Below, in pieces: positions 8,195-17,398 of a stretch of 64,000 nucleotides of DNA. The notes beneath the pieces are model-generated. The model did no database searches, was not told the origin of the DNA, and was given only the letters and a program-made list of their open reading frames with translations. Position 1 is the stretch's first letter; each line of letters starts with the position of its first letter. The position numbers and the translations under genes are program-made. Origin of the DNA: Polyangiaceae bacterium (GTDB taxonomy: Bacteria; Myxococcota_A; Polyangia; Polyangiales; Polyangiaceae); assembly GCA_023150915.1 (NCBI GenBank), contig JAKLKA010000013.1, positions 1 to 64,000 of the forward strand, written 5' to 3'.

Positions 8195-11155
8195 TCAGAG
8201 CTCCATGTTCATGCTGGCCAGGAAGGTGCGGCCAGGTTGGGGAATGGTGGTCATGCGGAACTCGCCGCTGACCGGCGCGGAATAGTGCCAGTCGGCGACG
8301 TTGTAGGCGCCGACGGCGTAGCGCACCTTCGAGCCCATCATGTCGCCGCTGAACACCACGTCCCACACCACGCCGGCGTCGGTCTTGCCCTGCGCCGGGT
8401 CGGACGTGGTCTCGAGCCGGTCGTAGCGGCTGCCGTCGAGCGTGACGCGGTTCATCACCGAGAGCGAGCGGCCGATGATCGGCACGGCGCCCTTGACCGA
8501 CGCCAGGTGCGTCGGTGAGTTCGGCACCTTGCGCAGGTCGGCGTCGTTCTTCACGTAGCGCGCGCGTGACAGCGAGTACTGCGCAGCCACCATCCAGCCC
8601 TCGCGCCAGTCGCGCCGCAGCTCGACCTCACCGCCCAGCACCAGCACCGGCGCGCTCGAGTTCGCCAGGTAGAGGGGGTCGGCGGCGGTGCCGCTCCCGC
8701 GTCCGACGATCAGGTTGTCCACGTAGTTCGCGTAGACCGCGCCGGTCGCGTGGACCGCCCGAGTGATCGAGTGCGTGTGCTCGAGCTCCCCCGAGTAGAC
8801 CGTCTCCGGCTCCAGGCTGGGGCTCGGGCGCTGCACCGAGCTCTGGTAGAACAGCTCGTAGACCGTCGGCGCACGGAACGCGCTGCCGCCCATCAGCTTG
8901 GTCACCCCGCCCGCGTAGGGTTTGGCGACCACGGCGGCGCGAGGGTTCAGCGAGCCCTTCGACGTCTCGGGGAGGCTGGTGAACTCCCACTTGAAGTAGT
9001 CGTAGCGAACCCCGGCGTGGAGCGCGAGCGCCTGGCCCACCTCGACATCGCCCACGCCATAGGCGCTCATCACCCAGAACGGGTTCTTGTCGTCGGGCAA
9101 GAACACGCCGGCGTCGTCCTCGCCGCGCAGGCTGGCGCGGAAGTGCCGCTGTGCCTCGCCGCCCAGGGTGAAGCGCAGCGGCTTCGACGGCTGGATCACG
9201 AAGCGCTGCTCGAGCCCTGCCCACTGACCCACGTACTTCTCCTTGGCCAGGCCGCCATCGGCCGGGGCGTAGGGTGAGCCGGACTCGAACGTGTACAAGT
9301 TGGCGTGGGCGCGGGTCAGCGACTGGAACTGCTCGCTGATCTTGGGTTCGAAGCGCGCCTCGACGAAGCCGCGCTTGTCCACGAATTGGTTGCGCGGATC
9401 GCCGAACAGCGTCTCGTACTCGGCGTGGGGCAGCGTCTTCTCACGCTGGTGCCACATCCACTGCAGCGTCAGGTCGCGGTACCACGCGCGGCCCTGGAAG
9501 GTGGCGAGCGTCGAGTCGTCGAGCCCGCGGGCCTCGCCATTCAGCCCGGAAGGGTCGCTCTGGTATTCGGGGAAGTGGAAGTCGCGCCCCGCACCCCGCG
9601 CCCCGGCTACGCTCAGCCACACGCCGGCGTCGCGACCGAACCGGTGGTAGGCGTGCGCGCGCCCGCGCAGCATGCTGTGCTCCACCGCCGACGCCCCGAC
9701 CTCGACCTTCGAGGGCTGATCGCGCTCGTGGGTCACCACGTTGACCACGCCGAACACCGCGCCGGTGCCGTAGAGCGCCGAGCCGGGGCCGCGCACCACC
9801 TCGATGCGCTCCACGTCTTCGATGTCGGTGCGGCCCTCGAAGCCCGGGAAGGACTGGTACAAGATGTTGTCGTTGAACGGGTGCCCGTCGTAGAGGATCA
9901 GGATCTTGTTGCCGTAGTCCCCCGGCCGCGAGAACCCGCGAAACCCCAGGGTGACGTAGCTGCGATCGTCGGTCAGGTAGACGCCGCGCACGCCGCGCAC
10001 CGCCTCGGCGATGGTCGGGTAGCCCATGGCGCGCAGCTCTTGACCGGTGATGATGCTGACCGACGACGGGGCCTCTTCCACCAGCTGCGTGGTGCGGCTC
10101 ACGGCGCTGACCTGCGCCTCGCGCGCCAACTCCAGGTTCAGAGTCGCCTGCTTGTTGGCGTTGATCTTCACCTGACGCTCGATGGGCCGGAACCCCGAGA
10201 GCGACACCCGGACGCTGTGGGCGCCCACCGGGATGGTCACCACCGCCGGCGTGAAGCCCTTCGGCTCGCCGTCGACCTCGATCAGCGCGTCTCGCAGGTC
10301 GGTGGCGACCACCAGCGTGCCCGTTTCCACCACCAGCCGCGGACGGATCACCGAGGTCTTGTTGGGGGCAATGTCCACGTCGAGCTCGGCGGCGCGCGTC
10401 CCGGGCTTGGTCACGAACACCCGCCGCGGGCCGGGCTCGACCGCGATTTCGACCGGCGCCTTCCCGGCCACCGGCCCGTTCGGATCGTCGATGCGGATCT
10501 CGGCCCCGGTGGCCCCTTCGACTCGCAGCTTGCCGAAGATGCTCTTCAGCTTCAGCTTCACGCTGGTCTTGGATCCGGCGGTCACGGTGAGCACCTGCGA
10601 CTGCGCGGCCTCGTAGCCCGGCCGTTCCAGGATGATGGTGTACTTGCCCGGCGCAAGGCCCAGGTCCCGCGGCGCCGAGCCGCGAGGGCCCAGATCCTTG
10701 CGGTCGACGTAGATCGTGGCGTCGGGCGGGTCCGACTCGACGCGGATCACGGCGACGTTCGGCGCGATCCGATTGAGCGAGTCCTGGATCGCCGCCTTCT
10801 GCTTCGCCTCCGTCTCGGTGTCGAGCGAGGTCGAGTAGAAGCGCCAGGCGTTGGGGTACTGGCCGAGCTGCTCGTAGCAGCGGGCGATGTTGAACAGCAC
10901 GTTCTTGTTGGGCACGAGCCGGTTCGAGCGCAAGAAGTGCTCGAGCGCACCGTTGAAGTCCCCAGCCTGATAGCGCTTGGCGCCGAGCTGGAAGTGCAGG
11001 TCGGCTTCGTCGGCCAGATCGCTGGCGCCGGCCGTCAGGCTCAGCGCCATCAGCAGGGCCAAGAGCAGCCCGGCCAGCGCGCGGGCCTCAGCGCTCCATC
11101 TTGATCTCGAGCGGGGGCTTCGGGGCTTCGGTCGCGGACGCAGCAGGTGGAGCAT
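8195..11155 (-). CDS. TonB-dependent outer-membrane receptor with N-terminal TPR and PEGA domains
   Basis: About 986 residues. After the signal sequence (LAGLLLALLMALSLTAGA) comes a TPR-like stretch (FQLGAKRYQAGDFNGALEHFLRS and following). Then come at least two PEGA-type beta domains, near residues 126-186 and 280-345. The TonB plug follows from about 360 (SVSIITGQELRAMG, VRGPGSALYGTGAVFGVVNVV), and then a 22-strand-type barrel ending in an aromatic-poor MNMEL. The family imports large ligands across the outer membrane using TonB energy. The start is uncertain: the ATG at 11155 keeps the signal peptide but overlaps the kinase by 68 bases; CTG 11077 or TTG 11062 would not overlap. The ATG at 11050 would lose the signal. 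Confidence 0.88.
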   Translation of the reverse strand: MLHLLRPRPKPRSPRSRSRWSAEARALAGLLLALLMALSLTAGASDLADEADLHFQLGAKRYQAGDFNGALEHFLRSNRLVPNKNVLFNIARCYEQLGQYPNAWRFYSTSLDTETEAKQKAAIQDSLNRIAPNVAVIRVESDPPDATIYVDRKDLGPRGSAPRDLGLAPGKYTIILERPGYEAAQSQVLTVTAGSKTSVKLKLKSIFGKLRVEGATGAEIRIDDPNGPVAGKAPVEIAVEPGPRRVFVTKPGTRAAELDVDIAPNKTSVIRPRLVVETGTLVVATDLRDALIEVDGEPKGFTPAVVTIPVGAHSVRVSLSGFRPIERQVKINANKQATLNLELAREAQVSAVSRTTQLVEEAPSSVSIITGQELRAMGYPTIAEAVRGVRGVYLTDDRSYVTLGFRGFSRPGDYGNKILILYDGHPFNDNILYQSFPGFEGRTDIEDVERIEVVRGPGSALYGTGAVFGVVNVVTHERDQPSKVEVGASAVEHSMLRGRAHAYHRFGRDAGVWLSVAGARGAGRDFHFPEYQSDPSGLNGEARGLDDSTLATFQGRAWYRDLTLQWMWHQREKTLPHAEYETLFGDPRNQFVDKRGFVEARFEPKISEQFQSLTRAHANLYTFESGSPYAPADGGLAKEKYVGQWAGLEQRFVIQPSKPLRFTLGGEAQRHFRASLRGEDDAGVFLPDDKNPFWVMSAYGVGDVEVGQALALHAGVRYDYFKWEFTSLPETSKGSLNPRAAVVAKPYAGGVTKLMGGSAFRAPTVYELFYQSSVQRPSPSLEPETVYSGELEHTHSITRAVHATGAVYANYVDNLIVGRGSGTAADPLYLANSSAPVLVLGGEVELRRDWREGWMVAAQYSLSRARYVKNDADLRKVPNSPTHLASVKGAVPIIGRSLSVMNRVTLDGSRYDRLETTSDPAQGKTDAGVVWDVVFSGDMMGSKVRYAVGAYNVADWHYSAPVSGEFRMTTIPQPGRTFLASMNMEL

Positions 11156-12512
11156 CGGGAGGGGGTTTCTTGGCAGAGGGGGCGCCACGGGCGATGCGCG
11201 CCGTGGTGGGGGGGTCGGCGGGCTTGGCGCTGGCGGGCGGAGCGGCCGCAGAGGCGGCGGGATCGGGCGTGACCGGCGACGGCGCGGGTGGCGCAAGGGC
11301 AACCGCCGCCGCGCTGGCGGTCGGGGTGGCGGCCGGCGCGGCGGCCGCCGGCTCGCGACGCGGAATGGCCCACAGCGCGGCCCCCAGCCCCACCGCCAGC
11401 ACCACCCCGGCGGCGAACCAGACCGCCAGCTTGGAGCGCGGGCCCTTCGCGTCGAGCGAGAAATCGTTGGTGCGGGTCACCACCAGATCGAGGGGGACGG
11501 GGGCTGCCGGCGGCATGGGGTGGGGGGCCGAAGCCCGGTCGGAAGCGCCCGGCGCCACCGAAGCCAGGTGAACGCGGGTGAGCCCTGCCAGGCGCTGGAT
11601 GCGGGTGATGTGCTCGACCGTCCCGTGCTGCCGGCGGTGCGCGAACGGCAAGAGGTCCATCGCCAGCTCGGCGATACACGGGTAGCGATCGTCGGGGTGC
11701 TTCGCCAGGCAGCGCGCGATCACGTCGGCCAGCCCATCGTCTACCTCGGGCCTGAGCTCGCGCACCGGCGTCGGCTCACTCTCGAGGATCAATGCACACA
11801 CCTCGGGGAGCGAGTCGGCCAGGAACGGCGGCCGGTGGGTGACGAGCTCGTACAGCACGCAGCCGAGCGACCAGATGTCCGAGCGTGGGTCGGCGTCCCG
11901 GCTGCGCCGCACCTGCTCGGGGGACATGTAGAGAGGCGTGCCGACCATGCTGGTGGTCTCGTGGAGCACTTCCTGCACCGCGCCGCCGGTGAGCGCCACC
12001 TTCGACACGCCGAAGTCGAGCAGCTTGATCCGACCCCGCCCGTGCCGCTCGACCAGGAACAAGTTCTCGGGCTTCACGTCCCGGTGCACGATGCCGTTCA
12101 CGTGGGCTTCGGCCAGGGCGTCGCACGCCTCGAGCAGCCAGTCCACCGCGTCGGCGACGTCGATCGTGCCGCGGCGCATCACGGCGGCGAGGTCTTCGCC
12201 CTCGAGCAGCTCCATGACCATGAACGGGGTGCCGTCGGTCGTCTTGCCCACGTCGAGCACGCGAGCGGCGTGCTCGCTGCGGAGCTTCACCACGGCGCGG
12301 GCCTCGCGGGCGAAGCGCGCCACCAGCTCGGGCTCGCCGACCCAGCTCGACCGGAGGAACTTCAGCGCCACCGGCTCGTCCAGCTCCGTATGGCGCGCGC
12401 GGACCACCACCCCCATCGCGCCGCGGCCCACCACGGACTCGATCACGTACTTGCCGGCGACCACCTGTCCCGGCTGGTACGTCGTCTCGAGTTCGCTGGC
12501 CGATCCCCGCAC
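11088..12512 (-). CDS. Hanks-type Ser/Thr protein kinase, membrane-anchored
   Basis: 474 residues, GTG start. The kinase domain spans about 20-285: glycine loop GRGAMG (29-34), ATP-binding Lys51 in VALKFL, catalytic HRDVKPEN (143-150) and DFG (166-168), all intact. After it come an Ala/Pro-rich linker, one membrane helix near 365-380 (AVWFAAGVVLAVGLGAALWAI), and a Pro/Ala-rich outer tail. It should phosphorylate Ser/Thr of cytoplasmic targets and may sense an envelope signal. It is first in the operon with the TonB receptor and polyphosphate phosphotransferase, which are candidate partners by position only. Confidence 0.93.
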   Translation of the reverse strand: MRGSASELETTYQPGQVVAGKYVIESVVGRGAMGVVVRARHTELDEPVALKFLRSSWVGEPELVARFAREARAVVKLRSEHAARVLDVGKTTDGTPFMVMELLEGEDLAAVMRRGTIDVADAVDWLLEACDALAEAHVNGIVHRDVKPENLFLVERHGRGRIKLLDFGVSKVALTGGAVQEVLHETTSMVGTPLYMSPEQVRRSRDADPRSDIWSLGCVLYELVTHRPPFLADSLPEVCALILESEPTPVRELRPEVDDGLADVIARCLAKHPDDRYPCIAELAMDLLPFAHRRQHGTVEHITRIQRLAGLTRVHLASVAPGASDRASAPHPMPPAAPVPLDLVVTRTNDFSLDAKGPRSKLAVWFAAGVVLAVGLGAALWAIPRREPAAAAPAATPTASAAAVALAPPAPSPVTPDPAASAAAPPASAKPADPPTTARIARGAPSAKKPPPDAPPAASATEAPKPPLEIKMER

Positions 12513-12513
12513 G

Positions 12514-12526
12514 GCAGCCCATCATA
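12514..12526 (-). promoter_or_regulatory. Putative -10 element TATGAT of the kinase/TonB/pap operon
   Basis: TATGAT occupies 12526 down to 12521 on the minus strand. The expected +1 is near 12514, two bases before the GTG of the kinase. No convincing -35 was found. Confidence 0.45.
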
Positions 12527-12563
12527 AGGCAGTTATCGCCCGGCAGACAGGCTCTAATTCGCG

Positions 12564-13616
12564 CTATTTCACCGGCGGGACGTACTTGTCGCAGCTCTCG
12601 TCGATGACTTTCACGGCCTGAGCGAAGGTGGAGGAGTAGTCGCCCGCACACACCGACGCATGTAGGTTGAATGGGAACTTGGCGACGAACTCGGCCCAGT
12701 GCGCGCCCTTGGGCGTGGCCGTGCCGGGGCAGGTCGGGAAGGCCGGGGTGAAGCCGACCACCACGGCCGCCTTGGGGTCGCCCTTCTTGGCCGCCACCAC
12801 CGCGTCGTACCAGCTCTGCGGTGTGCCCTTGTCCTCGTAGTTCGGGTCGTCGCTGATGAAGGTGACGACCAAGAGGGCGTCGTCGCGCAAGAAGCCCTCG
12901 TTGCACCCACCCGGCCCGTTCAGCTTGGGCGAGATCGCTGCCAGCAGCGACTCCATCGGGCGCTCGGACGAGTGCCCAGCCGTCCCGACCTGCGCGGCGC
13001 ACGCGAACGCGCCCGGGATGTCGGTGTCACCCTGCTGCAGCCAGCGCCGACCCGCCGGGAAGCCGCACTTCTTGTTGCTGGCATATTGCCCGGCCGGATG
13101 AACCACGCCTGCGCCCCAGGCGCGATCACACTCGTCGAACACGGTCTGCTTGATGTGAGCGTTGCAGGTGGTGCTGGTCGGGTCGATGCCGGTCCAGGGG
13201 TTGGCGGTGTTGCAGCGGCCCCAGGCGTCGGTGTCGGCCACCATCACGTGGACGTTGCTGCCCGCGTTGACCGTGGTCTCGATGGACTTGATGAAATTGG
13301 GGAAGGCCGCCACCAGCTGCGCTTGCTGGTCTTGCATCGATACCGAGTTGTCGACGATGAACAAGAAGTCGATCTTCTCGCAGCCCGCGCCGGCGCTGCC
13401 GCCGCCACCATCCGACGTGCCGCCGCCGATGTTCACGCCGCCACCGGTTCCGGAGCCCCCCGCCGCCGTCCCGCCGGAGCCCGTCGCCCCGGTGCCGACG
13501 GCGCCGCCGGCGCCGCCCAGATCGGGCCCCGCCGTCTCGCTGGCGTCGTCCGAGCAGCTGGCCAGAGCCAGCGCGCACAGCGCCACGGGTATGATCGCGG
13601 ATCGGACGCTCGCCAT
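12564..13616 (-). CDS. VWA-like lipoprotein with Gly-rich linker
   Basis: 350 residues. Signal peptide ends in LALASC (lipobox-like), followed by a Gly/Thr/Ser linker of about 60 residues, then IDFLFIVDNSVSM, whose DNSVS is the DxSxS metal motif of a VWA fold. LLVVTFISDDPNYED provides the later Asp. Several Cys pairs suggest disulfides outside the cell. It belongs to the same broad class as the lipoproteins at 1-2462 but is not a close copy. The ATG at 13616 is chosen because GGAGGA lies 4 bases before it; the in-frame GTG at 13628 overlaps that site. Partner unknown. Confidence 0.85.
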   Translation of the reverse strand: MASVRSAIIPVALCALALASCSDDASETAGPDLGGAGGAVGTGATGSGGTAAGGSGTGGGVNIGGGTSDGGGGSAGAGCEKIDFLFIVDNSVSMQDQQAQLVAAFPNFIKSIETTVNAGSNVHVMVADTDAWGRCNTANPWTGIDPTSTTCNAHIKQTVFDECDRAWGAGVVHPAGQYASNKKCGFPAGRRWLQQGDTDIPGAFACAAQVGTAGHSSERPMESLLAAISPKLNGPGGCNEGFLRDDALLVVTFISDDPNYEDKGTPQSWYDAVVAAKKGDPKAAVVVGFTPAFPTCPGTATPKGAHWAEFVAKFPFNLHASVCAGDYSSTFAQAVKVIDESCDKYVPPVK

Positions 13617-13620
13617 GGTT

Positions 13621-13626
13621 TCCTCC
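13621..13626 (-). promoter_or_regulatory. Ribosome binding site GGAGGA fixing the start at 13616
   Basis: GGAGGA on the minus strand is 4 bases before the ATG of the VWA lipoprotein. It rules against the GTG at 13628, which it overlaps. Confidence 0.7.
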
Positions 13627-13695
13627 ACCGTCGATCGCAGCTTACCAAAGTATCACCGGCTCGGCATGCGCTCGGTCGGGTGCTACACCGTGGCC

Positions 13696-14013
13696 ATGAC
13701 TTTCGCGTACGACTGTCGCGAATGCTCGGCGTGCTGTCGGGACGGCTCGGACGGTCGGATCGGCGTCAGCACCGAGGATATCGTGCGCTGGAAGCGCATC
13801 GGCCGCGCCGACATCGCCCAGAGCCTGGTGCCCGGCCACTTCGGTGTTCAGGCGTTTCCGGCCCGCGAGGACGGCGCCTGCGTCCACCTGGGCACTCCGC
13901 ACAATCCCCACGACTGCTCGATCTACGCGATCCGCGGCAGCGTGTGCCATCAGCTTCAGCCCGGCGAGCCGCAGTGCCTGGCCTACCGGCGCGTCGCGGG
14001 CCTGCCGACCTGA
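13696..14013 (+). CDS. YkgJ-family cysteine cluster protein
   Basis: 105 residues. It opens with MTFAYDCRECSACCRDG, the C-x2-C-x2-CC cluster of the YkgJ/UPF0153 family. Further Cys follow at GACVHLG, HDCSIYAIRGSVC and EPQCLAY. The C-x6-YxxRPxxC-like part is seen as CSIYAIRGSVC. Such clusters are thought to bind zinc or an iron-sulfur centre; no reaction is established. There is no signal peptide. It is divergent from the VWA gene. TGCTACACC seven bases before the ATG may be a -10 region for a leaderless message. Confidence 0.82.
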   Translation: MTFAYDCRECSACCRDGSDGRIGVSTEDIVRWKRIGRADIAQSLVPGHFGVQAFPAREDGACVHLGTPHNPHDCSIYAIRGSVCHQLQPGEPQCLAYRRVAGLPT

Positions 14014-14030
14014 GCTAGGCTCCCTGGACC

Positions 14031-14858
14031 TTGAGGGCGGACAGGCGAGTGCTGGGGGGCATCGGGGTCGTGGCGCTGGCCTACGCCGCGCTGTGCCTGG
14101 CGGTGTGGAGCGGGCAGCGCCGCTTGCTCTTCCCCGCGCCGAAGGTCGGCGAAGAGCCGCGCATGGACGACGCGACGCTGACCCGGGTCACTGCCCCGAG
14201 CGGCCGCACGGTGTTCGCGCTCCACGTGCCGCCGGCGAAGAAGGGCGCCGTGACCGTGGTTCACTTCCACGGCAACGGCGAAGAGCTGGCCCAGCTCACG
14301 CCGCTGGCGTGGTCGTTCAAGCGCGCGGGCCTCGGCTTCTTCGCCGTCGAGTACCCCGGCTACGGACTGGCCAAAGGCTACGCGCCCAGCGAAGAGGCGC
14401 TCTACGCCGACGCCGAGGCGGCGCTCTGGCACCTGCACAACGGCCTCGGGGTGGCTTCGCCCGACGTGGTGCTGCAAGGCCAGTCTCTGGGCAGCGGCGT
14501 GGCGGTCGAGATGGCGAAGCGCGGGCACGGCGCGCGGCTGGTCCTGATCTCGCCCTTCACCAGCATTGACGACATGGCCGCCGCCCGGCTGCCCGTGCTG
14601 CCGGTGCGCTGGCTGATCAAGGACCACTTCGACAACCTGGCCAAGGCACCTGCGCTGGCGCTGCCGGTGCTGGTCGTCCACGGCACCGACGACGAGCTGA
14701 TCCCCTTCGGCATGGGGCAGCGGCTCGCGAAAGCGTTCCCCACGGCCACGCTCTACGGCGTCCACGGCGCCCACCACAACGACTTGTTCGTGCGCGACGG
14801 CCGGATCATCGTCGACCGCATCGTCGAGTTCGCCACGGCCGATTTCGCCGGCCGGTGA
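14031..14858 (+). CDS. Alpha/beta hydrolase, membrane-anchored (ABHD13/Bem46-like)
   Basis: 275 residues. An N-terminal membrane helix (GGIGVVALAYAALCLAVWSG) precedes an alpha/beta hydrolase fold: oxyanion region VVHFHGNGE, nucleophile elbow GQSLGS, acid in VVHGTDDELIPF and catalytic His in GAHHND. The order Ser-Asp-His is complete, so it should be an active serine hydrolase facing the periplasm. The substrate is unknown. The TTG start at 14031 is possible, but a GTG at 14049 follows GAGGG and keeps the anchor. A TAGGCT at 14016-14021 would place the message start near 14028, which favours the GTG. Confidence 0.85.
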   Translation: MRADRRVLGGIGVVALAYAALCLAVWSGQRRLLFPAPKVGEEPRMDDATLTRVTAPSGRTVFALHVPPAKKGAVTVVHFHGNGEELAQLTPLAWSFKRAGLGFFAVEYPGYGLAKGYAPSEEALYADAEAALWHLHNGLGVASPDVVLQGQSLGSGVAVEMAKRGHGARLVLISPFTSIDDMAAARLPVLPVRWLIKDHFDNLAKAPALALPVLVVHGTDDELIPFGMGQRLAKAFPTATLYGVHGAHHNDLFVRDGRIIVDRIVEFATADFAGR

Positions 14859-14861
14859 CCT

Positions 14862-16568
14862 TCAGAACGCCTCGACCAGCGAGGGCACCGTTCGCGGGCT
14901 GCCCGAGTCGGGGATCGCGCGGGCCAGCCACTCGAGCTTTGGCGTGATGCGGTACTCGATGCTGCGCTGAGGGGCGCGGTTCATCACCGGCTCCCAGCTC
15001 TGGATGCGGGGGCGGCCCGCGTTGCCCGCCAGCAGCATGGGCACGCCGGTGACGGGGTCGGCCTCGTACACGAAGAAGGCGTGGAAGTGGGGGACGTTGT
15101 AGTGGTCCCAGGGCGCGTAGCCGCGGATGATCACGATCGTGCCCGGGGCGTAGCGATCGGCTTCCTTGGCCAGGTGCTGGTAGAACTCGCGCTTGAAGAC
15201 ATAGGGGATGCGCTTCGGCGTCGGCAGAAGCTCGTGGCCGAACTCGTCCGGGTGGTCTCGGGTGTACTGGATGAAGCTCGTCACCTGACGCCGGCTCTTG
15301 CCGAGCAGCGCGTCGAAGTCGAGCCCGCCTTGATCGCGCCCAGGGGGCTCGCCGCGACCGCGCCACCAGGTGCCGCTGGCGCGCTCGAGCGTCTCGGTGA
15401 CGAAGTCGATGCACACCTCCGGCGGCGCGGGGCGCCCATCGGGGCGGAACACCGGGTAGAGGTCACCCTGGAACGAGAAGTGCGCTTCCCCCTTCTGATA
15501 CGCAGAAAACCAGTGGTTTCTGAGGTGGCCGTCTTGCTGGCCCCACTCGGTCTTGGGCTCGTCGAAGGGCAGCTCTTCCTCGACGGCCGAGAGCATCGCG
15601 GTCCGCAGCGCCGCCACCACCCGAGCGCGGGTCGCGGCCTCGGCGCGCGCTCGGGTGAGCGCTTCGCGCGCCGGCGGATCGACGATCTCGCAGCGCTTCT
15701 GCAGGTGCGCACCGTCGGCGTCCAGCACCACGCGCACCCAGGTGTCCCCGTACCGCAGCCTGGCCAGCACCCCGCCTTCGGTCAGGCGCTCGACCTTGAT
15801 GCGCGCGAACCCGAGCTCGTGCGCGAGACTGCGCAGGTCGCGGTGCAGCGCCGGGCGCTCGGGTTCGGTCGCCACGGTCACGCGGTCGAACAGCAAGATG
15901 CGGGCGGCCTTTCCCGCGTCGGGGCCGTCGGCGTAGACATATCCCCGCTCTTTGTCGCGCACCACCGTCAGCCGCGCGCTGCCGCGTTCGACCGCCAGCT
16001 TCGGCTCGTCGAACAGGTGCTCGAGCCGGACAGAGTCCCAGAGCGACCACGCCAGATCGGCCGAGTCTGCGTACAGGTAGCCGTCGCGCAGCAGGACCTC
16101 GCGCCCCACCCTGGGCGCATGGCGAAAGCGATCTCGGATCTGGCGCAGCGTGTCCCAGGGAAAGCGCGACTCGGCCAGCGCCTTGCGATACCCGCGCACG
16201 ATGGCGCTCTTCGAGCGTGGCCACTCGGGCGGGCGGACGAAGAGCACCGGCTCGCCCTTGGCCCGTGCCAAGAGCTCTGCCCGTTGCTGGTCCAGCTTGG
16301 GCGTCCCCGGCAGTGCCGGAAGCTTCGCCCGCCGATCCCACTCGCTGCGACACGCGTCGCCCTCTGGCTCTGCGGCGGGTTTCTCGGGCGGTTTGGGCGC
16401 GGGCCGCTTCACCCGCACGCCGGCGGTCAGGGTCTTGGCCGGGGGGAAGAGGCCGGTGCGCAGCGCCGGTCGGGGTGAGTCGTCCACCGCGTGGCAACCG
16501 CTGAGTGCCACGCACACGCACAGGGCGTATCCGGCGGCGAAACGTAACGACACGAAGCTCATCGTCAT
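14862..16568 (-). CDS. Large lipoprotein with possible papain/NlpC-like C-terminal domain
   Basis: About 568 residues. Signal peptide ends in VALSGC (Cys25). No family is recognised for the long Arg/Glu-rich middle. Near the C-terminus, EVCIDFVTETL has Cys386 at the start of a helix. About 110 residues later PHFHAFFVYE has His494/His496 at the start of a strand, and AGNAG follows near 517. Cys-His-Asn in that order fits an NlpC/P60 or CHAP-like cysteine peptidase, but this is inference from spacing. The first in-frame Met at 16643 would touch the divergent gene's start; the Met at 16568 gives a proper signal peptide. Confidence 0.75.
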   Translation of the reverse strand: MTMSFVSLRFAAGYALCVCVALSGCHAVDDSPRPALRTGLFPPAKTLTAGVRVKRPAPKPPEKPAAEPEGDACRSEWDRRAKLPALPGTPKLDQQRAELLARAKGEPVLFVRPPEWPRSKSAIVRGYRKALAESRFPWDTLRQIRDRFRHAPRVGREVLLRDGYLYADSADLAWSLWDSVRLEHLFDEPKLAVERGSARLTVVRDKERGYVYADGPDAGKAARILLFDRVTVATEPERPALHRDLRSLAHELGFARIKVERLTEGGVLARLRYGDTWVRVVLDADGAHLQKRCEIVDPPAREALTRARAEAATRARVVAALRTAMLSAVEEELPFDEPKTEWGQQDGHLRNHWFSAYQKGEAHFSFQGDLYPVFRPDGRPAPPEVCIDFVTETLERASGTWWRGRGEPPGRDQGGLDFDALLGKSRRQVTSFIQYTRDHPDEFGHELLPTPKRIPYVFKREFYQHLAKEADRYAPGTIVIIRGYAPWDHYNVPHFHAFFVYEADPVTGVPMLLAGNAGRPRIQSWEPVMNRAPQRSIEYRITPKLEWLARAIPDSGSPRTVPSLVEAF

Positions 16569-16641
16569 TTTCCCACGCCGCCGCCCGGCTGCCAGTTTTC
16601 CCTCGAAATCGGCCGAGAGAAGCGAGACGCTCACCGGCCCC

Positions 16642-17349
16642 ATGCGCTGGCTCGCGTCCTTTGCCGTGCTGGTCGTCGCGCTCGTGGCAGCGCCGGGGGA
16701 GAGCTCTGCCGGTAATCCGCGGGTGGTGTTCCCCCAGCGGCCCGAGCGGCTGCGCGCCGTGCGCTACCACGCGGAAGACTCGGAGCAGTGCCTGGCGGAG
16801 CTCGGCGTGCGCGGGGTGCCGTTTGCGCGCGGGCCGAAGGTGCCGACCATCGATACGCCGGTGCGGCTGACCGGACCGCTGCGCAGCGTGGTGTTCGAGA
16901 TGCATCACCCCACCGTGCGTCACCCGAAAGAGGGGCCGGTGATGGACTGCCGGTTATTGTTGGCGCTGGACGACCTGGCCATGGTGGCGGCCGACCGGGG
17001 GGTTGCCCGGGTGCGCTTCAACAGCATCCACCGCGGGCGCTGGGTGCAGCGCCGCGGTTGGCGGCACGCCGCAGGGGTCGCCATCGACATCGTCGAGCTG
17101 GTGAAGACGGACGGAGAGGTCTTGAACGTCCTTCGCGACTTCGACGGTCAGGGCGTCGGGGCGCAGACTTGCGGCGCGGACGCGGCTCAGGCCAGAAAGC
17201 CCAAGGCCCGCGCCCTGCGCGAGCTGGTCTGCGCCGTCGACGCGATCGGCAGCTTCAACCTGATCTTGACCCCGCACTACGATCGCCGGCACAAGGACCA
17301 CTTTCACCTGGAAGTGCGGCGCAGCATCGATTGGTTTTTGACGCAGTGA
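16642..17349 (+). CDS. Extensin-like C-terminal domain protein (putative peptidoglycan peptidase)
   Basis: 235 residues with an N-terminal signal peptide (LASFAVLVVALVAAPGESSA). The body matches the extensin-like C domain family, relatives of M15 LAS metallopeptidases. Seen are CLAELGVRGVPF, VMDCRLLLAL, HRGRWVQRRGWRHAAGVAIDIVEL and HKDHFHLEV, where the His-x-x-His-type residues would bind zinc. Three Cys likely form disulfides. The probable role is in periplasmic cell-wall cleavage. It is divergent from the lipoprotein at 14862-16568, with a 73-base gap. Confidence 0.8.
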   Translation: MRWLASFAVLVVALVAAPGESSAGNPRVVFPQRPERLRAVRYHAEDSEQCLAELGVRGVPFARGPKVPTIDTPVRLTGPLRSVVFEMHHPTVRHPKEGPVMDCRLLLALDDLAMVAADRGVARVRFNSIHRGRWVQRRGWRHAAGVAIDIVELVKTDGEVLNVLRDFDGQGVGAQTCGADAAQARKPKARALRELVCAVDAIGSFNLILTPHYDRRHKDHFHLEVRRSIDWFLTQ

Positions 17350-17398
17350 AGCGGGCCAGACTCGTGATAGAGGTACGCCCTCGACGGAGAATCGACGT

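Noticed and set aside
9305-11104. Long open frame opposite the TonB receptor
   Set aside because: GC-rich codon bias leaves the antisense frame open; it is His/Arg/Gly-rich with no domain, while the receptor strand has full TonB motifs.
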